A DNA stretch of 17,083 nt from B18-G4 sp003648575 (lineage in GTDB: Bacteria; Bacteroidota; Bacteroidia; Bacteroidales; B18-G4): NCBI GenBank assembly GCA_029942245.1, contig JAOZTN010000062.1:1-17083 (forward strand), written 5' to 3'. The translations under genes were made by a program, and so were the position numbers. Position 1 is the first letter of the stretch, and every line of letters begins with the position of its first letter. The notes below the pieces were generated by a model. The model saw nothing but the letters and a program-made list of their open reading frames with translations, was not told the DNA's origin and ran no database searches. Positions 11,344 to 17,083 of the stretch are shown one piece after another.

Positions 11344-13674
11344 ATGAATAAGTACACCTTTATAAAACGCTGCATTTATTTGATTGTTTTAATTCCCTCC
11401 CTGTGTGCTGCCCAGGTGGCTGATGATTTTTCAGATGGGAACTTCACTCATAGTCCTGTCTGGACGGGCGATACCCATCACTTTATGGTGAACAATTACT
11501 TTCAGCTTCAGCTGAATGATGATGAGTCCGGGGAAGCTTCCATGTTTACAGACTTGCCGCTTCTTGATGAAATGGAATGGCGTGTCTGGATACGCCTGGC
11601 TTTTAGTCCTTCAGGGAATAACCATGCCAGATTTTACCTCTCCGCCCTGCCAGATGATACCACCGATATGCCCGATGGACTCTTTATACAATTGGGTGAG
11701 GCCGGTTCCGATGATGCCATTCGACTGATGATACAGGATGCCGGCGACACCTCCACTCTGATCAGGGGAACAGCAGCAGCCATCGCATCATCATTCAAAT
11801 GCAGGGTGAAGGTGCTACTAAAAAACGACAGTTGCCATCTTTTTGTTGATTACACCGGAGGTTTCGACTTCCAGCCGGAGGGAAGCTGTACCTGGTATCA
11901 GGAACCCGATACCAGGTACTTGGGTGTATTCTGTAAATATACCTCCAGCAACAGCAAAAAATTTTATTTTGATGATTTCTATGCCGGACCAGAGTTGTAT
12001 GATACTATACAGCCTGAAGTGAAGCGGTATGATGTCGTGATCAATGAGATTATGGCTGATCCCTCACCTCCGCAGCAATTGCCCGAACATGAGTACCTGG
12101 AACTGTATAATACCACAACTGTAAACCTCAACCTTGATCAATGGGTGTTGATGATCGGGGGCAGTGAAAAGTTGCTTACAGGGGCAAAAATCGACCCTGA
12201 GGGCTATTTAATCCTTGGAAAGGATGATCACGCGGCTGAGTTTACAGCCTATGGCTCTTTTTACGGCCTCGAAAGCTTCTCCCTTACCAACGCAGGACAG
12301 GAGATACTGCTGATCGATCACAAAGGGGAAATGATCTCCAGTATATATTACCGAGATGAATGGTATGATGATGATGAGAAGGCAGACGGAGGGTGGTCAT
12401 TGGAACAGATCAATCCTTACAATCCCTGTCTGGGGCATAACAACTGGACGGCTTCTATGAATAACAAAGGCGGAAGCCCGGGAACCAAAAATGCTGTGTT
12501 TGAAGACTATTACCTTGCCCCGGAAATCGTTCGTGCATGTGCTATAGATTCGGTGCGGATAAGGATTGATTTCAATCAGTCGTTGCACAGCACGATCACC
12601 ATGATGCCGGAAAAATTCACTATCGATCATGGAGCCGGCCCCTTTGTAGCCATATTGCCTGATGATCCCTATTTCACAAGCTTTATTTTATATCCGGAAA
12701 ATCCCTTATACCCGGGTGCAATTTACCGGCTCACGTGCATTTCTGATATTACCAATTGCGTAGGGGATACTGTTTATATATCAACATCCATTGACCTGGG
12801 CCTGCCTGAAAAAATTAAAACCGGGGACCTGGTGATCAATGAGGTATTGTTTGATCCTTTCCAGGGTGGCAGTGATTATGTAGAGGTGTACAACCGCTCA
12901 GACAAGGCCATTTCGCTGACCGGAATCTCGCTAGGATCAGTGAAACAATCGCCACCCGGCCCGCCCGATACCTCTTTCTCCTGCCTTAAAGAGGAGTGCA
13001 TGGTGTTGCTGCCAGGAGAATATGCATTGCTCTGCGCAGACTATGCCGGTGTTGACCGCTTTTACTATTGCAGCGAGACAAAAAACTATCTTGAAGCGGA
13101 TAACTTTCCCTCTTTTAATAATGATCTTGGCAGGATATTGCTGATAGATGAAGCAGGCCTGATCATTGATGCCTTTTCATATCAGGCAGACATGCATTAC
13201 CCCCTGCTGAATTCAAACGAGGGTGTTTCCCTGGAGCGCCTGCATCCCGACAGGCCTGCTTACGACCCTACCAACTGGCATTCTGCATCACAAATATCCG
13301 GTTTCGGAACACCCGGATACCGGAACTCCCAGTACACTGAAATGATTAATACCGATGAGGCTATTACCATTTCGCCGGCAGTCTGTTCTCCGGGATATGA
13401 TAGCCACAACAATCATATCGGGATTCAATATGAGTTCGAAAAAGCAGGATACCTGGCAAACATCATGATATTTAATACAGCAGGGCAGCTCTGCAGGCAG
13501 CTGGTCAATAATGAGATGCTGGGAACAAAAGGAGCATATACCTGGAATGGCATAGATGATAATCATGCAAAAGTGCCGGCAGGAATGTATATCATCCTGC
13601 TTGAGCTAACGGATATAGAAGGAAAAATCGTTAGATATAAAAAAGTAGCAGCGGTAGCGCCCGGAAGGCGTTAA
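11344..13674 (+). CDS. Secreted lamin-tail-domain protein with FlgD/T9SS-like C-terminus
   Basis: The protein has 776 residues. A signal peptide (about 1-24, ending LCAAQ) is followed by a concanavalin-like jelly-roll domain (about 25-215, ending KKFYFDDFYAG). The first lamin tail domain (about 229-390) begins DVVINEIMADPSPPQQ. A Big_5-like Ig region follows (about 395-490), then a second lamin tail domain (about 494-665) beginning GDLVINEVLFDP. The C-terminal domain (about 685-776), with IMIFNTAGQLCRQL and VPAGMYIILLELTD, is of the FlgD/type-IX-sorting kind. Such proteins are exported across the outer membrane in Bacteroidetes. No catalytic site was recognised. Residues 182-192 are encoded by a heptamer-type inverted repeat (see 11889). 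It converges with the downstream barrel gene, with a 9-bp gap. Confidence 0.85.
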   Translation: MNKYTFIKRCIYLIVLIPSLCAAQVADDFSDGNFTHSPVWTGDTHHFMVNNYFQLQLNDDESGEASMFTDLPLLDEMEWRVWIRLAFSPSGNNHARFYLSALPDDTTDMPDGLFIQLGEAGSDDAIRLMIQDAGDTSTLIRGTAAAIASSFKCRVKVLLKNDSCHLFVDYTGGFDFQPEGSCTWYQEPDTRYLGVFCKYTSSNSKKFYFDDFYAGPELYDTIQPEVKRYDVVINEIMADPSPPQQLPEHEYLELYNTTTVNLNLDQWVLMIGGSEKLLTGAKIDPEGYLILGKDDHAAEFTAYGSFYGLESFSLTNAGQEILLIDHKGEMISSIYYRDEWYDDDEKADGGWSLEQINPYNPCLGHNNWTASMNNKGGSPGTKNAVFEDYYLAPEIVRACAIDSVRIRIDFNQSLHSTITMMPEKFTIDHGAGPFVAILPDDPYFTSFILYPENPLYPGAIYRLTCISDITNCVGDTVYISTSIDLGLPEKIKTGDLVINEVLFDPFQGGSDYVEVYNRSDKAISLTGISLGSVKQSPPGPPDTSFSCLKEECMVLLPGEYALLCADYAGVDRFYYCSETKNYLEADNFPSFNNDLGRILLIDEAGLIIDAFSYQADMHYPLLNSNEGVSLERLHPDRPAYDPTNWHSASQISGFGTPGYRNSQYTEMINTDEAITISPAVCSPGYDSHNNHIGIQYEFEKAGYLANIMIFNTAGQLCRQLVNNEMLGTKGAYTWNGIDDNHAKVPAGMYIILLELTDIEGKIVRYKKVAAVAPGRR
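11889..11918. repeat. Heptamer family B-like perfect inverted repeat inside the lamin-tail gene
   Basis: TACCTGGTATC (11889-11899) and GATACCAGGTA (11908-11918) are perfect 11-bp inverted arms around an 8-bp centre. The arm sequence equals the TACCTGGTATC type of the intergenic family at 2227 and 4747. It encodes residues 182-192 (around CTWYQEPDTRYL), just before the conserved GVFCKYTSS segment. Confidence 0.6.
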
Positions 13675-13683
13675 ACACCCCTC

Positions 13684-14424
13684 TTAATTATTGTTGTCAT
13701 TGTTTAGTCTGAATTGTACAAAGGTTTGCAGATAAACATTGCGCACCACACCATCGATATACTTGTAGTTTTTCTTGTATATCGATTTCAGGCCTGTGGT
13801 CACGCTCACACCAAAATTCAACCGGTGCTTGGTCATATAGGTTGTTCCCAGCAGAAGGCCATAATCAACCTTGCTCAGTTCACTGCTCTGATCGAAAGGT
13901 TCATCATTTATCGTGGTAAAGGGATAATTGGGGTCACCTACTTCTACATCCGCCGACCCTGTATTTGTTCCTTTGATCAGGTAGGAAACATAGCCGCCAA
14001 AGGTGAGCCTGAAGCGTCGGCTCAAGGCATAGGAGGCATATAATGGAATATCGATATACCTGTTATCAAACTTCCCGTCGACCGTTCCGCGATAAATGGT
14101 ATTTGCCGATGCCTGTATAGAATCCCCGGCAGGGGTAACGGCAAAATACTGATAAATGGTGTCGCCGGATACCGGTGTGTTGAACTTAGCTCCTTTGTAT
14201 GAATACAGGAATTCGCCATGAAGGGCCCATTTCGAACCCAGGTCATACGCAAAATACATCCCTATCATCGGACCTACGCCCAGGCTGCCACTGGCGCCTT
14301 TTTCAGCAGCACCAACGGGTGTCCCTATATTCAGGCCACCCTTCAGGCCAAAGTCCATTTCTTGCGCCTTAACCATGAAAATGCAAAGTAGCATCGCCAC
14401 AGCAGATAGTAGAATTGGTCTCAT
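13684..14424 (-). CDS. Outer-membrane beta-barrel protein (PorT family type)
   Basis: The protein has 246 residues with a signal peptide (about 1-20, ending MVKAQ). Alternating amphipathic strands follow, typical of small Bacteroidetes outer-membrane barrels: MDFGLKGGLNIG, GPMIGMYFAYDL, WALHGEFLYSYKGAKF, YIDIPLYASY, FRLTFGGYVSYLIKG and a final VYLQTFVQFRLN ending near the C-terminus. The GLKGGLNIG opening and the IPLYA strand are characteristic of the outer_membrane_beta-barrel/PorT-like group. It is the last gene of a three-gene operon after two PCMD-type lipoproteins (30-bp gap). No specific substrate is indicated. Confidence 0.8.
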   Translation of the reverse strand: MRPILLSAVAMLLCIFMVKAQEMDFGLKGGLNIGTPVGAAEKGASGSLGVGPMIGMYFAYDLGSKWALHGEFLYSYKGAKFNTPVSGDTIYQYFAVTPAGDSIQASANTIYRGTVDGKFDNRYIDIPLYASYALSRRFRLTFGGYVSYLIKGTNTGSADVEVGDPNYPFTTINDEPFDQSSELSKVDYGLLLGTTYMTKHRLNFGVSVTTGLKSIYKKNYKYIDGVVRNVYLQTFVQFRLNNDNNN

Positions 14425-14454
14425 AAGTCGTTCGTTGGCAATTGCTTGCCTTAT

Positions 14455-15444
14455 TTATTTTTGCTCAAAAGTGAGCGTAAAGTCGTCGACAAAGATAGTA
14501 CTTCCAACTTCACCAATAAAATATTCTCCCCCTGCGCTGGCAGCAAACACCATATCGATGGTATCAGGATACCCCTCCCTGAAGTATACGAACTCCAGGT
14601 CGAAAAGGGTATAATCTGATATTGTATCCTGTGTTCTGTAGATGGCCTCACCTACTTTTTCCTGCTCCCCGGTGCTAAAGTTCCAGCGGGTTAGAGAGGT
14701 CCTTATCTCACAAGAGTCATTCCCCTCAGGAAAATATTTATAATAGCCCTGAAAGCGTACCGGGCGTGACTTGTATGGTACACCGATGATCATACTTTTC
14801 AGAAAATCATTCAGATTCACATTAAACAGACCTGTCGATAAGCTTCCTGTAAGCAAAGGCATCCCGATTGCTATATTTGAAACGGCTTTGGCCGCAAAAC
14901 TGCCTGAGTACGCATCATCAGTTCTGAACAGAAGCTGTGGATAAATAGTCGGGTTCAGGTCAACAACCTTATTGGCAGAAGTCCATACACCAACAGGAGC
15001 AGGGCTCTCATAGTTTGGGTAATCGATCCAATCCTCCATGCCCATATTTGGCAATAGGTCTGCCACCCTGGTGGTAAACTCTTTTGAAAGAGAGTTGATG
15101 CTGCTGCCATTTGCATTCTGGGCCCGCATCCTGACATAATATTTGGTAACCGGGATTACACCCTCAACAATGAACATCCCATTAATGGCTACTTCCATAT
15201 TGTCGTAGTCAGCCAGCATATTATTGAAATCGGCATCAGTAGCTACATCAGCATAATAAGCCGTTGCACCCGTCACACCAATCCAGTTTACGAAAAAATA
15301 CTCTCCATAAACGTGCAGGGGGTCGCTAACCAGAGGAGCGGATGGTGGTGAATTGGTATCTTCTTGCTCCTTTTTACATGAAGAGATCGACAAAGAGACA
15401 ATTAATACTGCTAAAATGACAAGATTAAAATTCTTAAAAATCAT
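14455..15444 (-). CDS. Lipoprotein with fibronectin-III-like and PCMD-like domains
   Basis: The protein has 329 residues. The lipoprotein signal ends SISSC with Cys23 as the lipid anchor, followed by Lys-Lys-Glu. Residues about 35-127 form a fibronectin-III-like domain (LHVYGEYFFVNW; VTKYYVRMRAQNANG). Residues about 130-329 resemble the putative carbohydrate-metabolism domain (PCMD): MGMEDWIDY, VGVWTSANKVV, SGSFAAKAVS, SRPVRFQGYYKYFPEG, and the end STIFVDDFTLTFE. It is predicted to sit on the outer membrane. The preceding gene encodes a shorter relative, 18 bp away. Glycan binding is inferred from the family name only. Confidence 0.75.
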   Translation of the reverse strand: MIFKNFNLVILAVLIVSLSISSCKKEQEDTNSPPSAPLVSDPLHVYGEYFFVNWIGVTGATAYYADVATDADFNNMLADYDNMEVAINGMFIVEGVIPVTKYYVRMRAQNANGSSINSLSKEFTTRVADLLPNMGMEDWIDYPNYESPAPVGVWTSANKVVDLNPTIYPQLLFRTDDAYSGSFAAKAVSNIAIGMPLLTGSLSTGLFNVNLNDFLKSMIIGVPYKSRPVRFQGYYKYFPEGNDSCEIRTSLTRWNFSTGEQEKVGEAIYRTQDTISDYTLFDLEFVYFREGYPDTIDMVFAASAGGEYFIGEVGSTIFVDDFTLTFEQK

Positions 15445-15462
15445 ACTATTAAGATTTGATTA

Positions 15463-16182
15463 TTATTTGCTGGTGCCTTCCGGATACCCAAACACAAGAT
15501 TATCGATATACATTGTGGAGCCTTCCTGGGGGTTTAGCATATTGGAAGAAACCACATGCAGGTTCATCGTATCCGGAACTTCGGTATTAAAATAGTTGAT
15601 CGGAATTGAAAAGTCGGTCCACGAAGCGATTGTTTCTGTATTATATTTAACGCCAAGGCCAATTGTATCAGTTTTTGACTCTGCTGTATTGTATTTTGTA
15701 AAATACACTATAATAAGGGTTGAGTCGCCTGCTGCCGGTAAGTTCTTAAAGCTTCCGCTTAATGAAGTTGGTTTTTCTGTAAATGGTATTCCGCCGGTCA
15801 GATAGGCAGTAAAATTTACATAATCGACAATAAATTTTCCAAGCGTAATCACCCCTGGTGTATTAAAACCACCCACTGATTTGGTTTCGAGTTTAGCCGA
15901 ATACAAACCCTTCACAGCATCTGTCGATTTTGTTGTTGTATATATCTGAAGAATGGTGGTTGATACGTTAGGAGTTTGCCAATCATCCGGATCTTCAAAG
16001 CCCAGGCCAGGATCAGTCCATAATTCCATGTCACCATTTGGCATTTGTTCCCCTACTACAGGTACGGGGGGCTTCTCTTCTATTTTTTCTTCTTCATCCT
16101 TTTTACACGAAGAAATTAACAAAGAAGTAATTACTAATACTATTAGAAAGGGGAATGCTCTAAAAATTATATATTTTTTCAT
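15463..16182 (-). CDS. PCMD-like lipoprotein
   Basis: The protein has 239 residues. The lipoprotein signal ends LLISSC with Cys26, then an acidic/lysine linker (KKDEEEKIEEK). The body resembles the C-terminal domain of the next gene without its fibronectin part: NGDMELWTD, DDWQTPNVS, KGLYSAKLETKS, FTEKPTSLSGSFKN, and the ending STMYIDNLVFGYPE. It appears to be the first gene of the operon with 14455-15444 and 13684-14424, with a candidate promoter at 16216. The two lipoproteins may be diverged duplicates. Confidence 0.75.
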   Translation of the reverse strand: MKKYIIFRAFPFLIVLVITSLLISSCKKDEEEKIEEKPPVPVVGEQMPNGDMELWTDPGLGFEDPDDWQTPNVSTTILQIYTTTKSTDAVKGLYSAKLETKSVGGFNTPGVITLGKFIVDYVNFTAYLTGGIPFTEKPTSLSGSFKNLPAAGDSTLIIVYFTKYNTAESKTDTIGLGVKYNTETIASWTDFSIPINYFNTEVPDTMNLHVVSSNMLNPQEGSTMYIDNLVFGYPEGTSK

Positions 16183-16215
16183 GTTACTTATACATTTATT
16201 TATTTATTAATGGGG

Positions 16216-16223
16216 CAAATATA
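16216..16223 (-). promoter_or_regulatory. Candidate -7 box (TATATTTG) for the PCMD lipoprotein operon
   Basis: The minus strand has TATATTTG, fitting TAnnTTTG, 34 bp before the ATG at 16182, implying a leader of about 27 bases. No -33 TTTG at the right spacing is evident. The rest of the 212-bp gap to 16395 is AT-rich with no recognised repeat. Confidence 0.45.
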
Positions 16224-16394
16224 AATAATAATAACTGTAACCACGGTGAATTATCTTTCCCCAAGCTTTTGTTAATAATTTCCCGGAATGACGGAAACCC
16301 TTAACAATTCTTAACTTTACTTAAGTTTATTTAATGGATTCGAGGCCTGTTTACCCCTAAAATTGACAAATAATACAAAAATAGCGGAGGCAGA

Positions 16395-17012
16395 CTGAAA
16401 AATGCTTTTCTAATACCTATTATCTTCCTGATAACCATTGATTTAAATGGGCAGGAGGCAAACCCGGACAGTTTAATTTACTTTTCCGGTTATGCGGCAT
16501 ATTCTGTCGATAGTGCCAGTATTCCCAATGTTCATGTTTTAAACCTTAGCAAGGGCACGGGTACGGTTAGCTCTACTGATGGCAGCTTTGAACTTTATGT
16601 GCGGTATACCGATACCATTAAATTCTCATGTATAGGTATGCGCGACCGCTATATTCATATCAATACTTCCATTATGAGGCCCGAACTCCTTGTCCTCATG
16701 CATCCAGACACTATTGTCATGAAAGAAGTACGCATCTCCCCCTTGCCCCCGAGGAGGTTTTTCAGGTACGTATTTCTCGACACAAAACTTCCACCTCCCG
16801 AGGAGCCTGTATTAAACCTCGGCCCGCTCTTAAAAGCAAATTCGGGAAATATACCTCCTATAGGCATCCGATTTACCGGACCCACACAATTGCTTTATAA
16901 CGCATTTAACAAACAAGCACGATTGGATCGCAAACTGAGGCGAAACAGGAAAAAGTATTCCAAATACATTGTTCCGGAGGAAGGGGATAGTTTGGTGTAT
17001 CCGGAGAAGTAG
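16395..17012 (+). CDS. Secreted CarboxypepD_reg-like protein, apparent CTG start
   Basis: The open frame runs from an in-frame TAA just upstream to the TAG at 17012. Its natural N-terminus is a signal peptide, (L/M)KNAFLIPIIFLITIDLNGQ, whose first codon is CTG at 16395. No ATG, GTG or TTG precedes the signal peptide in frame; the first GTG (16599) would remove it and the start of the domain. The body (about 27-110) has the carboxypeptidase regulatory-like pattern: IPNVHVLNLSKGTGTVS, DGSFELYV, DTIKFSCIGM, PDTIVMKEVRISP. The basic, proline-rich tail is unassigned. A GGAGG lies at 16386-16390, 4 bp before the CTG. Alternatives are a mutated start or a sequencing error. Confidence 0.7.
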   Translation: MKNAFLIPIIFLITIDLNGQEANPDSLIYFSGYAAYSVDSASIPNVHVLNLSKGTGTVSSTDGSFELYVRYTDTIKFSCIGMRDRYIHINTSIMRPELLVLMHPDTIVMKEVRISPLPPRRFFRYVFLDTKLPPPEEPVLNLGPLLKANSGNIPPIGIRFTGPTQLLYNAFNKQARLDRKLRRNRKKYSKYIVPEEGDSLVYPEK

Positions 17013-17015
17013 TTT

Positions 17016-17034
17016 GAAGTACTTAAAGTACTTC
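17016..17034. repeat. Perfect 9-bp palindrome after the last gene
   Basis: GAAGTACTT-A-AAGTACTTC is a perfect inverted repeat starting 4 bp after the stop codon. No T-run follows, so a terminator is not claimed. The 7-base spacing of AGTACTT could make it another short-period repeat. Confidence 0.5.
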
Positions 17035-17083
17035 AGACACTCTATGCCCTGGTAAAAGCTACAGCAACAACACTAATCCTAAC

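Noticed and set aside
17016..17034. Terminator for the CarboxypepD_reg-like gene
   Set aside because: The palindrome is AT-rich with a one-base loop and no following T-run, so only a repeat is claimed.

Overview
The window looks like a chromosomal segment from a member of the Bacteroidetes (Bacteroidota), probably a Bacteroidales/Marinilabiliales-type or related uncultured lineage. The evidence is a GldH-like lipoprotein, a PorT-type outer-membrane barrel, PCMD-type lipoproteins, a lamin-tail protein with a FlgD/T9SS-like C-terminus, a Bacteroidetes-type exosortase, and several promoter boxes of the form TAnnTTTG. No rRNA, tRNA, CRISPR array, transposase or prophage gene was seen.

Left part (1-5326, all minus strand): a surface-polysaccharide locus. 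In transcription order it has a winged-helix regulator with a degenerate nucleotidyltransferase domain, a TviB-type UDP-GlcNAc 6-dehydrogenase, a heptose-7-phosphate kinase, GmhA, a TviC/WbpP-type 4-epimerase and the first 98 codons of a putative rhamnosyltransferase. TviB plus TviC would make UDP-GalNAcA; GmhA plus the kinase would make heptose 1,7-bisphosphate.

Middle (5327-9340): a remnant of a four-helix-bundle (23S rRNA IVP/S23-type) gene, a membrane-anchored coiled-coil protein, an exosortase translationally coupled to ribonuclease H, a divergent GldH-like lipoprotein, and an intact IVP-type gene. Right (9343-17083): an asd-ribF operon, a 776-residue secreted lamin-tail protein, a three-gene minus-strand operon (two PCMD-type lipoproteins and an outer-membrane barrel), and a CarboxypepD_reg-like secreted protein that appears to start at CTG.

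The most unusual content is between the genes. Nearly every junction in the left 9.4 kb is filled with short-period repeats: an octamer family (unit G[A/G]AACA[A/G]T) and several unrelated heptamer families (TAYCYGG, GGGAYGA, CTGCGTA, TTGTAAA, TTTTGAA, ATTCTCT types). The octamer arrays occur as inverted pairs. In one case the pair encloses an intact IVP-type gene (8779-9340), in another a truncated copy (5541-5830), and twice only a homologous 30-bp spacer (3207-3312 and 6936-7057). This is what an autonomous/non-autonomous family of small mobile or RNA-hairpin elements would look like, resembling the IVP-coding intervening sequences of 23S rRNA genes but placed between genes. Two heptamer blocks also sit in a 90-bp in-frame insertion within the epimerase gene, flanked by a 9-bp imperfect direct repeat. 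The arrays supply a GTG start codon (heptose kinase), a stop codon (truncated IVP gene) and a probable terminator hairpin (coiled-coil gene). The right half is almost free of these repeats.
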